The notes: generated from the letters alone by a model not told the origin. A stretch of DNA of 64,000 nt from Candidatus Sedimenticola sp. (ex Thyasira tokunagai) (GCA_037318855.1 CP134874.1:1054598-1118597), one strand, 5' to 3'; numbered from the stretch's first letter, positions 1 to 9,086 are shown. Made by a program: numbers and translations.

Positions 1-135
1 AGTACAAGGCACAACGACGAGGAATAGTTGTTCTATTCCAAGGAGTTGTAACGCCGTAATGCGCCACCGCAAGTGTGCTATCCGCCCTGCTGCGTGATTC
101 ACCCTGAGAGTGAAATAGGCGATCGCAGTCAATGC
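1..135. repeat. Truncated palindromic intergenic repeat at window edge
   Basis: The first ~60 bases (an AAGGCACAACGACG arm, then GTTCTATTCCAAGGAGTTGTAACGCCG-like sequence) resemble the core of the palindrome at 14742-14905, which has the same order of AAGGCGCGAC, TAGTCGTTCTAT and CTTGTCGCAACGCCG. It is probably a diverged, edge-truncated member of that family. No gene is seen in 1-433; an open frame over 236-619 lies largely antisense to fccB and is not credible. Confidence 0.5.
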
Positions 136-202
136 AATTAAAATCAATGTGTTGCTCGTAGAATGAAGCGGCCAACTGAGGATTCTAGGATTATATCAAG
201 GC

Positions 203-230
203 AAATAAAAACGGGACCCGAAGGCCCCGT
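203..230 (-). terminator. Rho-independent terminator downstream of fccB
   Basis: Read on the minus strand, the arms ACGGGGCC and GGTCCCGT enclose a TTCG tetraloop and are followed by TTTTTATTT. It lies about 200 bases past the fccB stop and points the same way, so it probably ends the fccAB transcript. Confidence 0.8.
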
Positions 231-433
231 TTCTATTGCAGTTCAGACTAAAGAGTCTTTTAGGAGTATCTGAACAAGTCATGGTCGATTGCCTTGCACT
301 CAGGCGATGTAAACTCTACGTTGAAAATCTTGCTAATAGCCTGCTATCAGCTGCGATCTTCGCCTTGATTTTTCATCTCCTGAGCACAATTCAATTCGCC
401 CAGACTTATTCAGATCAGAGGCTCCTTAACAAA

Positions 434-1723
434 TCAGCCGAAGCAGTCATCGACGATGTTGTTGAACCAGCTGTGGGCATAAGCCACTTCACGCTTGAAC
501 TGCTCTGCGCTTGCATCTCCCGGAGTCAGACCACCGGATACCTTGGTGATCTTGGAGCCATTCTCAGCCAGACGGTAGACCGCGGCCACAGAGAAGGCGT
601 AGTCCCTACCGGCGATTGAGTAGCAGGTGTTGACGTAGGAAGGTGTACCGGGCTCCTGTCCATTGAGCATGGCTATCACAGCCGCGGCGCAAACCTTGGC
701 TTGTGAGTTGGCCGCGTAGCCGGACTTCGGCATACCGGTAGCAACACTGGCGTCACCAATGACGTGGATGTTGGGGTGAATCGTGGACTCAAACGTGGCC
801 AGATTAACCGGGCACCAGCCCTTGTCATTGGTAAGACCGGCGGCAAAGCCGATATGGCCCGCTTTCTGAGCAGGGATCACGTTCAGCACGTCAGCCTTGT
901 GGGTGTCACCGAAAGCGGTCGTCATTGAGTTGTTGGCAACATCAACACTCTCTACACCGGACTCCTCAGAAGCACCATGCCACTCGATCATTGAGTTATC
1001 GGTTCCGTAGCCGTACATCTTCTTCCAGGCACCGGTGAAGAGGCCCATCTTGGAGAATTTAGGCTTGGGATCAAAGATAAGCACCTTTGATTTTGGCTTC
1101 TGCTCTTTCAGATACATGGCGATCTGGCTGGCACGCTCGTAAGGCCCAGGAGGACAACGGAAGGGATTAGGGGGTGGTGCGATAACCACGGTACCACCAT
1201 CCTTCATCGCCTCAAGCTGCTTACGCAGAGTGGCGGTCTGAGGACCAGCCTTCCAGGCGTGGGTGACCTTGTGTGAACCGGCTTCATCGTAACCTTCGAT
1301 AGCGTCCCATTTGAAGTCGACACCTGGAGCTACGATACAACGGTCATAGTTGAAGCTCTGACCACCGGCGGTTTTAACCGTACGGCCTTTGGCATCGATA
1401 CCGGTCACTTTATCGTGAACGACTTTGACGCCGTGCTTGGCAAGACCGGCATAACCGAACTTGATGCTGTCCATGGAACGGTCACCACTCAGCACTTCGT
1501 TACTCAGGTAACAGGTGTAGTAGTGCTTGTTGGCTTCGATCAATGTGACATTGGCTGAAGGATCAGCCATACGTACGTACTTGGCAGCAGTTGCACCGGC
1601 GGTACCACCACCGACAACAACCACGTTTTTGCTGGCGCCCAATGCGATGTAGGGAACACCAACCATGCCGGCTGCAGTTGCAACACCTGCAGTCTGTATA
1701 AATCCTCGACGAGTAATTTTCAT
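434..1723 (-). CDS. fccB: Flavocytochrome c sulfide dehydrogenase, flavoprotein subunit FccB
   Basis: 429 aa. FccB oxidises sulfide to sulfur in the periplasm with FAD and passes electrons to the cytochrome subunit. The N-terminus has a twin-arginine signal (TRRGFIQ, residues 4-10, then a hydrophobic stretch to about 30). A dinucleotide-fold motif GGGTAGA lies at 38-44 and a second FAD-contact motif HVIGDAS near 320-326. Cys190 (CPPGPYERA) and Cys304 (GWCPV) match the redox-active disulfide pair of FCSD. The length is typical. It lies 18 bases downstream of fccA in the same operon, which fits co-translation and periplasmic assembly of the two subunits. Family assignment is firm; the physiological direction (sulfide oxidation) is inferred from the family. 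Confidence 0.95.
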   Translation of the reverse strand: MKITRRGFIQTAGVATAAGMVGVPYIALGASKNVVVVGGGTAGATAAKYVRMADPSANVTLIEANKHYYTCYLSNEVLSGDRSMDSIKFGYAGLAKHGVKVVHDKVTGIDAKGRTVKTAGGQSFNYDRCIVAPGVDFKWDAIEGYDEAGSHKVTHAWKAGPQTATLRKQLEAMKDGGTVVIAPPPNPFRCPPGPYERASQIAMYLKEQKPKSKVLIFDPKPKFSKMGLFTGAWKKMYGYGTDNSMIEWHGASEESGVESVDVANNSMTTAFGDTHKADVLNVIPAQKAGHIGFAAGLTNDKGWCPVNLATFESTIHPNIHVIGDASVATGMPKSGYAANSQAKVCAAAVIAMLNGQEPGTPSYVNTCYSIAGRDYAFSVAAVYRLAENGSKITKVSGGLTPGDASAEQFKREVAYAHSWFNNIVDDCFG

Positions 1724-1741
1724 GTTGATATCTCTCCTACC

Positions 1742-2359
1742 TTATTTCTGCTGGCTAGCGTAGTAGTTAAGCAGGGCGCTGATACCTTTGCTGCCCTCTT
1801 TCGCTACCAGTTTCTTCAGCTTCTTTTTCATTTTTTTGCCACCATCCCGTTTACCGGCATTAAAGTCTGCCAGCGACCAGTTCAGGTAAGTTGTCCACTG
1901 ACCGGCCAGAGCAGCGCCATCTTCAGTGTTGACGCCACCGTCAGCGTGGCACTTTTCACAGTATTTATCATGTAGCTTGGCGCCTTTTTTAACCTGTGCG
2001 GCATCAAAGGGTTGCTTCGCCATGTAGACAGGCAGCTTGCTGTAGAACTCGGCCATCGCTTTGGTTTCGGCTTCGTCGTAGCCCTTGGCAATACGCCCCA
2101 TGATTGTTGAGGGGATATCACCACTGGCAAAGCCCGCCATAGCCTCTGTCATCGATTCTGCTGACATACCGGCGATACTGGGTGCGGCGGGTCCCTGGCT
2201 TGCGCCGTTTGTGCCGTGACAACCGGCGCAGGTGTTGGCGAGCATAGAGGCACTGGCCCCCATCATCAGTTTTGGCTTATCTGCGGCGCTGACAGCAAAT
2301 GTGGCGCCGAGAGTAAGGCCAGCGGCCAGAATGGCCGTTGTTATGGTTTTATACACCAT
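1742..2359 (-). CDS. fccA: Flavocytochrome c sulfide dehydrogenase, diheme cytochrome subunit FccA
   Basis: 205 aa with a Sec signal peptide ending about residue 25 (AVSAA). Two c-type heme motifs are visible: CAGCH at 44-48 and CEKCH at 134-138, each in its own small class I cytochrome c domain, as in the diheme FccA of Allochromatium. It accepts electrons from FccB's FAD and hands them to a soluble cytochrome c. The C-terminal end is lysine-rich (KKMKKKLKKL), which may help docking to acidic partners. Gene order fccA-fccB is standard. A Shine-Dalgarno-like AAGGAGG precedes the ATG. The 227 bases upstream (2360-2586) hold no gene and presumably the operon promoter. Confidence 0.94.
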   Translation of the reverse strand: MVYKTITTAILAAGLTLGATFAVSAADKPKLMMGASASMLANTCAGCHGTNGASQGPAAPSIAGMSAESMTEAMAGFASGDIPSTIMGRIAKGYDEAETKAMAEFYSKLPVYMAKQPFDAAQVKKGAKLHDKYCEKCHADGGVNTEDGAALAGQWTTYLNWSLADFNAGKRDGGKKMKKKLKKLVAKEGSKGISALLNYYASQQK

Positions 2360-2586
2360 GATACCTCCTTAGGTTTTCATGTTTTTACGTTCTGAAGAGC
2401 GGCTAGGATGCTCTCTGTTATTTATGTGCTAGATCCGGCAGTCCCGGCTCTGACAACATTCCTATGGCTATTGCGGATGGTTCCGCTAAGCCTGATCTCA
2501 TTAACATGAAGTGTGCTGACTTCATTGAAAAAAGCCCCGGACTCTATAGCTCAAGCTGAGGCACACATAATTATTTGAAGCATTGG

Positions 2587-3528
2587 TTAGTTGCTGCTTT
2601 TTAGCAGTTCAATAACCCTCTTGTTCCGTTTTTTCTTCGCTATATCGCGTGCAGTACGACCACGGTTATCCTTGGCTGAAGCATCTGCACCATTCTGCAG
2701 AAGCAGTTTTACCATCTCGACAGAGCGGATTGAAGCAGCCTCCATCAGTGCATTGATTTCGTCATTATCCTGCTTGTTCACATCAGCCTTTTTCTGAATC
2801 AGCTTGGTTGCTGCACCTACATGGTCCTGACCTACCGCCCAAATCAGTGCGGTGGCGCCGTCATTATCGACAGCATCGATATTGGCACCGTTCTGCAGTA
2901 GAACGTCGATGACGTCAACGTGTCCTTTATCGGCTGCAATGATTAGTGCTGTAGAGCCGTGTTTGTCACGGAGTTCAATTTTTGCGCCACTCTTTATCAA
3001 AAAGGCAGCCGTTTCCGGGTGGCCCTTTTCCGCCGTGTGCATCAGTGCAGTGCGCTTGTTGTTATCACCAATATTGGGGTCGGCGCCTTTGTAAATAAGT
3101 TGATCTACCAAGTCGGTAAGGCCATAACGCGCAGCGGTGGTCATCGCATCATGGCCGGCATTGGTGCGTGCATAAAGATCTGCACCGCGCTCAAGCAGCA
3201 TGGCCGTTATCGCGAGGTGTCCGTTTTCGGCGGCGAAGGTTAGAGCGGTGCAACCCGCCTCGGTGGTCGCATTAACATCAGCGCCACGGGCCAGTAGTAG
3301 TACGGCGGTGTCCATAATGCCGTTTTCAATGGCCATCATCAGCGCTGTCTTACCCAATGAGTTCGCACCATTGATGTCAGTACCCTGATCAAGCACTTTT
3401 CTTGCAGCTTCATTATCGCCGATACTGGCAGCGATGCGCAGCTCTCTCTCATCGTCTCTGCTTCCCGCATACAACGGCATGCTGAGAGAAAGAGCGAGGA
3501 TAAGAGCGGTGGTCTTATTCTTCTTCAT
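2587..3528 (-). CDS. Periplasmic ankyrin-repeat protein
   Basis: 313 aa. A short signal peptide (MKKNKTTALILALSLSMPLYAGS) is followed by about eight tandem ankyrin repeats of 33 residues, recognisable by recurring G-x-TALM-A-x-x-x-G-H and LL-x-x-GAD/N-x-x-x-x-D motifs, running to residue ~305. Ankyrin arrays mediate protein-protein contacts; no catalytic domain is attached. It sits between fccAB and a tetraheme cytochrome on the same strand. AnkB-type periplasmic ankyrins in other bacteria are linked to oxidative stress protection of heme enzymes, so a chaperone-like role near the cytochromes is conceivable, but that is inference. The partner is unknown. Confidence 0.85.
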   Translation of the reverse strand: MKKNKTTALILALSLSMPLYAGSRDDERELRIAASIGDNEAARKVLDQGTDINGANSLGKTALMMAIENGIMDTAVLLLARGADVNATTEAGCTALTFAAENGHLAITAMLLERGADLYARTNAGHDAMTTAARYGLTDLVDQLIYKGADPNIGDNNKRTALMHTAEKGHPETAAFLIKSGAKIELRDKHGSTALIIAADKGHVDVIDVLLQNGANIDAVDNDGATALIWAVGQDHVGAATKLIQKKADVNKQDNDEINALMEAASIRSVEMVKLLLQNGADASAKDNRGRTARDIAKKKRNKRVIELLKSSN

Positions 3529-3583
3529 CGATTACAACCCTGTCGATTCCATATGGTGGAAGGTGAGCGTTAGAAGTTCTCAC

Positions 3584-4147
3584 TTACTCGCTTTCATCCT
3601 CATCCTCATCCGGCTCATCCGGCTCCTCGTGAGCAATGCCTTTGTGACAGTCGATACAGGTTTGGCCTTTGTCAGTCGCGTTGCCGTGGCGCTTTCTGGC
3701 GCTTCGATCCTGTTCAGCAAGATCCATGCTCTCAAAGGCGTGGCAGCTACGGCACTCGCGGGAGTCATTGGCCTTCATCTTGTCCCAGACTACATTTGCC
3801 ATTTTCCACCGGTAAGCCTCGTATTTCTCTTTGGTGTCGATGGTGCCCAATAGCTCGTGATAGACATCCTTAGAGGCCATGATCTTGGCTAGCATCTTTG
3901 GAAAAAATGGCTTGGGGACATGACAGTCAGAGCAGGTGGCCCGTACCCCGGAGGCGCTTTTGTAGTGGGGGGTCTCCTTATACTCCTCAAGTGGAATCTT
4001 CATAGTATGGCAGTTCGTACAGAACTCCATTTCATTGGTAGTTGCGATGCCAACATTGAAGAGACCGGCAAAGATAATGCCGGCTGCAAAAATAGGGAGG
4101 AAAATAAAAAACAGCTTTTTCAATAGACCCTTCTTACTACTTATCAT
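3584..4147 (-). CDS. Tetraheme cytochrome c, NapC/NirT family
   Basis: 187 aa. One N-terminal membrane anchor (about residues 10-33) is followed by four CxxCH heme sites at 43-47, 72-76, 132-136 and 164-168, the spacing of the NapC/NirT/TorC-N quinol dehydrogenase family. Such proteins take electrons from menaquinol or ubiquinol to periplasmic reductases. No reductase gene for it (nap, nir, nrf) is in the window; its neighbours are fccAB and, beyond 270 bases, norD. An odd feature is the very acidic C-terminal tail (EEPDEPDEDEDESE), which most NapC proteins lack and which could be an electrostatic docking site for a basic cytochrome such as FccA. Partner assignment is inferred. Confidence 0.9.
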   Translation of the reverse strand: MISSKKGLLKKLFFIFLPIFAAGIIFAGLFNVGIATTNEMEFCTNCHTMKIPLEEYKETPHYKSASGVRATCSDCHVPKPFFPKMLAKIMASKDVYHELLGTIDTKEKYEAYRWKMANVVWDKMKANDSRECRSCHAFESMDLAEQDRSARKRHGNATDKGQTCIDCHKGIAHEEPDEPDEDEDESE

Positions 4148-4188
4148 GACCCATCCTCAATAATCCGACAGTAGTACATGGTTCCTGG

Positions 4189-4248
4189 GTAGGTGCGGTC
4201 ATTTACAGCAGATGTATTAGCAAACAGTGTAAAGCCGGGCGCACCTAC
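4189..4248. repeat. Inverted repeat with GTAGGTGCG arms
   Basis: Arms GTAGGTGCG (4189-4197) and CGCACCTAC (4240-4248) face each other across about 42 bases, in the gap between the tetraheme cytochrome and norD. It looks like a diverged member of the GTAGGAGCG palindrome family found elsewhere in the window. The rest of 4148-4420 shows no gene. Confidence 0.6.
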
Positions 4249-4420
4249 ACGGTGTTTGTAGGCGCCGTTTCTTACGAACGACCTCTGGAATCCTGTCTCT
4301 GTTAGACATTATTTATTAATTATGAGGCCGATGTTAAGTGATATTCAGGGTTTTTGCAAAGCTTCTTATGGAAAATACCTACATGAGAAAATCCGATTAT
4401 TATAAAGTACTTGTAGCTCT

Positions 4421-6259
4421 TTAATCCTTCGTCAGACGAGCATAAAGCAAGGGTAGCTCCTTTGGCAGCTGTGATGGTTTATGAATGACGACATAGCCAC
4501 CGCTGCCAAAGAGGTGGGGCAGGTAGTCGTTGGCCTTTGCGTCAATGGTAACGCAGAAAGGCTGCAGGCCGAGTTGCCGCGCCTCGTGGATTGCCTGGCG
4601 GGTGTCTTCAATACCGTAGCGGCCCTCGTACTTGTCCAGGTCATTGGGTTTGCCGTCTGTGAGAATCAGCAGTAGTCGCCGCCCGGCAGGTTGGGTTGTC
4701 AGCAGGCTGCTGCTGTGACGAATGGCAGCGCCCAGACGGGTGTAATAGCCCGGCTTAATAGCACTGATGCGGCCACGGACATTGCCGCTGTAACCCTCGT
4801 TGAAGGCCTTCAGCTGGTGATAGCGGATGGGATCGCGCTTGCGTGATGAGAAGCCGTACATGGCAAACTGGTCGCCGGTGGCAGAGAGGCTCTCTGCAAA
4901 CAGAAACAGGGAGTCCCGGATTACGTCGATCACCCTGGTCTGGTTGTTTACCCAGGTGTCGGTGGAGAGGGAAAGATCGGCAAGCAGCAGACAGCATAGA
5001 TCTCTCGCACCGATGCGCAAGTCACGATAAAGACCATCGGCGGTGGCGACATGACCGGCAGCACGGTCGGTGGTAAAACGCAGGTAGGCATCAAGATCGA
5101 TCTCACACCCCTCTTGCTGTGCCCGATGCCAGATTCGGGCAGGCATCAGTTGCTGAAACTGGGCACGCAGTTTCAGAGCTGTTCGGCGAAGGTGAACGGG
5201 TAGGTCGCAAGACTCTGCATCAGCCGCCATCATCGGTACCAGGCGACAGAGATCCGGTAATAGCTGCTGCTTTTTATAGTCCCACTCCGGCAACAGAATG
5301 CCCTCACTAAGCACCACATCGTCTTCGGAGGCAGAGGGGAGGTCGAGGTCAAAACGTAGCTTGCCGGCAGATGCCTTGGCATCACGGCTGATGCTCATGG
5401 TCTCCATCTCATCCACAGCGTCGGCGGCATCGTCCAGATCATCATTCTCCTCAGAGCCACGGTCAAGGTTGATGAATTCGCCCCAACTGAAGATATTCTC
5501 CATGCGGATGGTTATCAGCCCCTTATCCTTGCTCTTTGGCTTTTCAGCGCGTTCCGCCTTGCGTCTTCGCTGATCCTCAAGCTCTTTTATTTCGCCTTGG
5601 CTCGATCCCTCTCCATCCCCATCATCACCGCTGGGCTTGATTGCGGCGATGGGTGGAAAGGGGTGAAGCCAGAGTGGTACCGGTTGTGGCGGTAGCTTGG
5701 CGGCGGGCAGCTGTTGCCGACTTCCCGGGTCGACCAGTGCCTGGCGTATGGCGTGCTCCTGAGCGGCTTCATCGGCAGGCATTTTTTCAGGAGACATGCG
5801 CTGAGCAATGTGTGCCTCAGCCAAGCGTTGATAGCGAGGGTGAAGTCCCGGATAGCGATCCAGTGTTTGTTCTGTCAGGCGCTGATTTTTTCTGAACCAG
5901 GGCTCCTCCTCATGGGACTCGCCGGTGGCCAGGGCGGCGAGCCAGATATAGAGGTCTCTGTTGAGAGTTTTGTCAGGAAAATAGTCGATCACCGCCGGTA
6001 GGCGTAACGACTGTTCATCCCGCCAGGCAAGTTCCACCTGCCGGTTGTTGCCGGCGATTCGTTGCAGCAGACCGCGCCTTGCACCATGAGCACTGGCGTT
6101 GGCGGCTTCCACCTGCAGGCCGCCGTCCCCGCCCAGAGCGCGAAAGAGGATGCCGACAGTGGTGCTGACAGAGTCCAGAGTCACTGCCGCTTGTGGGTAG
6201 CGGGTATCCGCCATACGGGTGATGATACGATGCCAGAATTCGCCGACTTTCTCTTCCAT
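4421..6259 (-). CDS. norD: NorD, nitric oxide reductase activation protein (VWA domain)
   Basis: 612 aa, normal for NorD. The N-terminal half is helical and variable. A highly charged middle (about 211-320, rich in Asp, Glu and Lys) leads to a C-terminal von Willebrand factor A domain with the MIDAS motif DLSLS at 428-432 and a later TDGKPND metal-site loop. NorD works with the AAA+ protein NorQ to insert or activate metal centres in NorB; the VWA domain is thought to bring the ATPase to its target. The start codon is 2 bases after the stop of the preceding NapH-like ferredoxin gene, so the two are translationally linked. It is the last gene of the nor cluster. Confidence 0.92.
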   Translation of the reverse strand: MEEKVGEFWHRIITRMADTRYPQAAVTLDSVSTTVGILFRALGGDGGLQVEAANASAHGARRGLLQRIAGNNRQVELAWRDEQSLRLPAVIDYFPDKTLNRDLYIWLAALATGESHEEEPWFRKNQRLTEQTLDRYPGLHPRYQRLAEAHIAQRMSPEKMPADEAAQEHAIRQALVDPGSRQQLPAAKLPPQPVPLWLHPFPPIAAIKPSGDDGDGEGSSQGEIKELEDQRRRKAERAEKPKSKDKGLITIRMENIFSWGEFINLDRGSEENDDLDDAADAVDEMETMSISRDAKASAGKLRFDLDLPSASEDDVVLSEGILLPEWDYKKQQLLPDLCRLVPMMAADAESCDLPVHLRRTALKLRAQFQQLMPARIWHRAQQEGCEIDLDAYLRFTTDRAAGHVATADGLYRDLRIGARDLCCLLLADLSLSTDTWVNNQTRVIDVIRDSLFLFAESLSATGDQFAMYGFSSRKRDPIRYHQLKAFNEGYSGNVRGRISAIKPGYYTRLGAAIRHSSSLLTTQPAGRRLLLILTDGKPNDLDKYEGRYGIEDTRQAIHEARQLGLQPFCVTIDAKANDYLPHLFGSGGYVVIHKPSQLPKELPLLYARLTKD

Positions 6260-6261
6260 TG

Positions 6262-7236
6262 CTACTCTTTTCCGCTGGTGTGGGGGGCGTTCTCTTTTCC
6301 GCTTGGCTCTTTACCGTCATCCGCTCCGGTTACCGCCACAGCCTCTTCATCCTGCACCCACTTGAGCAGGGTGATATCACTCTGAAAACTCTGCACCTGC
6401 TCACAGGCAGAGATGCACTGGGCACACTCGGTACAGGTGAACATGCGACGCTTGATACTGCGGGGTTTGAGCCGCATTGGACAGATGTTTTCACAGGCAT
6501 TGTTGCAGTTACTGCACTCCCTGGCGCGTTGTTTGTCGAAACCGACCACCATGCCGCGGTCATTGCCCATCCATGCCAGGCTCTGAAACAGGCCAACGGC
6601 ACAACCGAAGCGACAAAAGAGATGACGGGCGAACATAAACTCGATAAACAGGAGTGCACTGCCGACAGCCAGAAAACGGGACTGGTTGGGAGTCAGTTCA
6701 CCATGAAGCAGGTTGTGATAGAGCTCGAACGGTGGCAGCAGATAGGAGAGCAGGGCGAGGGCCCAAACAAAGGCAAAAAAGAGGGCGGCAAGCGCGGTGA
6801 GTGGCCAGTACCAGCGATTAGGTGAAATATGGCTACCATCTGCCTGGAGACGAGGCAGTGACTTCTTCTCCCAGATGCTCGGTTTACCACTAGACCGAAG
6901 CATTAAGTGGTTGATCATCTCAACAACTGAAAAGTGGGGGCAGAGCCATCCGCAGTAGAGGCGGCCAAAACGCCAGGCGACCCAGATCAGACCGCCTGCA
7001 ACGGTGGCGAGGGGGATAAAACCGCGAAAAATCAGGTTTAGTCCCGCCTCGGTAGGCCCTATCTCGCCGGCGATAAAGGCATCAAGACCAAGGGTCCAGT
7101 GCATTCCTAAGAAGAAGAAGTGGCCCTGGGTCAGGTCGTAACGAAATAGATCCAGTGGCGGTGCCAGGATAAAGAGCAGGAAGAAGCCTGCCTGAAACCA
7201 GAGGCGGCGGGACTGGAGTTTTGTGGAACGGCTCAT
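6262..7236 (-). CDS. NapH/CcoG-like membrane 4Fe-4S ferredoxin in nor cluster
   Basis: 324 aa. Four membrane helices are visible (about 12-32, 50-75, 145-170 and 185-210), with the NapH-type motifs CGWLCPH and CRFGC at helix ends. Two ferredoxin clusters follow: C-x2-C-x3-C-x3-CP (CSNCNNACENICP) and C-x2-C-x2-C-x3-C (CTECAQCISAC). Such proteins move electrons across or along the membrane (NapH, NosR C-terminus, CcoG). It is placed between norQ and norD, within a few bases of norD, so its role is probably in maturing or feeding NorBC; which of these is inference. It is longer at the N-terminus than a soluble ferredoxin and lacks the large cytoplasmic domain of NosR. Confidence 0.85.
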   Translation of the reverse strand: MSRSTKLQSRRLWFQAGFFLLFILAPPLDLFRYDLTQGHFFFLGMHWTLGLDAFIAGEIGPTEAGLNLIFRGFIPLATVAGGLIWVAWRFGRLYCGWLCPHFSVVEMINHLMLRSSGKPSIWEKKSLPRLQADGSHISPNRWYWPLTALAALFFAFVWALALLSYLLPPFELYHNLLHGELTPNQSRFLAVGSALLFIEFMFARHLFCRFGCAVGLFQSLAWMGNDRGMVVGFDKQRARECSNCNNACENICPMRLKPRSIKRRMFTCTECAQCISACEQVQSFQSDITLLKWVQDEEAVAVTGADDGKEPSGKENAPHTSGKE

Positions 7237-7293
7237 TGAGTTATCTGATCACGCTCGACTTCAGTCAATGGTAAAGGGGGATTATCAAAACTG

Positions 7294-7366
7294 GCCGGAA
7301 ATGAACGCGAATAAACGCAAATAGTATCCATATTGAGTAGTTGCTGCATTCGCGTTCATTTCCGGC
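7294..7366. repeat. Inverted repeat with GCCGGAAATGAACGCG arms
   Basis: The arm GCCGGAAATGAACGCGAAT faces ATTCGCGTTCATTTCCGGC across ~35 bases in the norQ to ferredoxin gap. The same arm pair recurs at 31399-31428 and 31660-31688, so this is a dispersed palindromic family. It might form an mRNA hairpin within the nor operon. Confidence 0.85.
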
Positions 7367-7384
7367 TAAAAAAATCCATAGCAC

Positions 7385-8191
7385 CTATCCAAAGGTGATA
7401 TCGACCACTTCCATCAGTGCCTTGGTAGTCTCTTCATCATCTGTGAGTGGCTCAACCAGAGCGGCACGGCACGCCTCTATCGGATCGTAGCCACCCAGAA
7501 TCAGTGTGGCGGTATAGATCAGCAAGCGGGTGGAGGCGGCCTCTTCCAGGTCGTGTTCCTTGAGGGCGCGCAGGGCAGTGGCGAGATTGACCAGGCGTTT
7601 TGCCAGTGGTGCATCGATCCCTGTCTCACCTTGGAGGATCTCCTGTTCAAGAGCCGGCTTCGGGAAGTCAAAACGGGTGGCGACAAAACGCTGTCGCGTG
7701 CTCGGTTTCATCCCTTTCAACAGATTCTGGTAGCCCGGATTGTAGGAGACCACCAGCATAAAGCCTGCGGGAGCATGAAGTGTCTCCCCGGTACGCTCAA
7801 TCGGCAGGATGCGCCGGTCATCGGTAAGCGGGTGGAGTACCACGGTGGTGTCTTTGCGCGCCTCCACCACCTCGTCGAGATAGCAAATTGCACCTTCACG
7901 CACAGCACGTGTGAGCGGGCCATCACTCCAGTAAGTACCGTTTTCACCAATCAGGTGGCGCCCAACAAGGTCCGCTGCGGTGAGGTCGTCATGGCAAGAG
8001 ACAGTATAGACCGGCCTTCCGATGCGAGCCGCCATATGATTAATAAAGCGGGTTTTCCCACATCCTGTAGGCCCCTTGATCAGCAGGGGCAGCTGGTGCT
8101 TGTAGGCGTGCTCAAATAGAGCGATTTCATTACCTTGGGCGCGGTAGAAGGGCAACTCTGCCTCTGTGCTGCTTGCTAATATTTCACTCAT
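7385..8191 (-). CDS. norQ: NorQ/CbbQ-type AAA+ ATPase
   Basis: 268 aa, typical of the MoxR-like NirQ/NorQ/CbbQ group. Walker A is GPTGCGKT (40-47) and Walker B is ICYLDEVVEA near residue 105; a sensor asparagine (SYNPGYQ) and arginine finger region follow. NorQ pairs with the VWA protein NorD to activate nitric oxide reductase, and the closely related CbbQ activates RubisCO. Here the nor context decides for NorQ: norF ends 19 bases upstream, norD lies two genes downstream, and no cbb gene is visible. Confidence 0.9.
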   Translation of the reverse strand: MSEILASSTEAELPFYRAQGNEIALFEHAYKHQLPLLIKGPTGCGKTRFINHMAARIGRPVYTVSCHDDLTAADLVGRHLIGENGTYWSDGPLTRAVREGAICYLDEVVEARKDTTVVLHPLTDDRRILPIERTGETLHAPAGFMLVVSYNPGYQNLLKGMKPSTRQRFVATRFDFPKPALEQEILQGETGIDAPLAKRLVNLATALRALKEHDLEEAASTRLLIYTATLILGGYDPIEACRAALVEPLTDDEETTKALMEVVDITFG

Positions 8192-8210
8192 TATTCGTTT
8201 CGACTCTATA

Positions 8211-8486
8211 TCAAACAGAAAGGTAGAAGGCCGTGCTGATCAAAATACCCGGTATAAACAGCCAGATAAAGACTGGCCAACGCCACAAGCCACGCAGCCG
8301 ACCGAGTCCCATGAAATAGGCACCTACCAGTTGCCCTTTGATCAGAGCTAATAATAGCACCAGAAGGGAGACCGTAAGTCCACTGAATCCCATCTGTCCA
8401 ACCATGAAGGTGACCAGGGTGAATCCCATAAGAAGGATATAGACCCAAGTGCAGGGACGTATGCCAAGCGTGTTTTTCCGATCCAT
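8211..8486 (-). CDS. norF: NorF-like membrane protein (cytochrome oxidase subunit IV-like)
   Basis: 91 aa with three predicted membrane helices (about 12-30, 35-58 and 70-90), the form of the cytochrome c oxidase subunit IV/NorF family. It lies 6 bases after norE and 19 before norQ. In other denitrifiers norE and norF are not essential but raise NO reductase activity or stability. A longer alternative frame over 8206-8532 overlaps it and has no family support. Confidence 0.8.
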   Translation of the reverse strand: MDRKNTLGIRPCTWVYILLMGFTLVTFMVGQMGFSGLTVSLLVLLLALIKGQLVGAYFMGLGRLRGLWRWPVFIWLFIPGILISTAFYLSV

Positions 8487-8492
8487 AACCTA

Positions 8493-9086
8493 TTATCTCA
8501 TGACGTAGATTAGAGGGAATAGGATCAGCCACACCAGATCCACCATGTGCCAGTAGGATGCTCCGGTTTCCACACCGGTATGCTCTGATGCGCTGTAACC
8601 CCCCTTGTGAGCCTTTAGTGCGACCGCCCCAAGAATCACCATACCCATGATGACATGCATAAAGTGAAAGAAAGTGAGGGAGATGTAGAACATATAGAAG
8701 GTGTTGGTGCTGAGATTGATTCCTTCACCAAAATGGTGAGCATATTCCATAATTTTGACGGCAACAAACAGCCCCCCCATGGCTATTGCCGCCAACAGCC
8801 AGTGAATGCAGTGGCGAATGCTGTTCTCTCTGATGGCGGCGACTGCACGTACAACAAAATAGGAGCTGGTGATCAGTGCCAGGGTGTTGATTAACGCCGC
8901 CTGAGTGTCTAGATGCTGCTGGTGCTCGTTGAATAGTTCCACATTATTCATGCGGGTAAATGCATAAGCGGCAAAGAAGACCGCGAATACCGACAGCTCG
9001 GCAAGAATAAAGATCCAAATAGCGAGATCGCCCGGTGGATACCTATCCTGATTTTCGTGTGTCAGAGAAGAAGTTTGTTGGGTCAT
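8493..9086 (-). CDS. norE: NorE, cytochrome c oxidase subunit III-like protein
   Basis: 197 aa with five to six membrane helices; the family motifs of heme-copper oxidase subunit III are recognisable (HFMHVIMGM and ASYWHMVDLVWLILFPLIY at the C-terminus). In nor operons this protein is NorE. It is first in a tight block norE-norF-norQ and is separated from norB by about 200 bases containing a terminator and a weak FNR-type box, so the norEFQ block may have its own promoter. Confidence 0.87.
   Translation of the reverse strand: MTQQTSSLTHENQDRYPPGDLAIWIFILAELSVFAVFFAAYAFTRMNNVELFNEHQQHLDTQAALINTLALITSSYFVVRAVAAIRENSIRHCIHWLLAAIAMGGLFVAVKIMEYAHHFGEGINLSTNTFYMFYISLTFFHFMHVIMGMVILGAVALKAHKGGYSASEHTGVETGASYWHMVDLVWLILFPLIYVMR

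Noticed and set aside
236..619. Plus-strand open frame of 127 codons
   Set aside because: It overlaps fccB antisense and the fccB terminator side, has no recognisable domain and no RBS.
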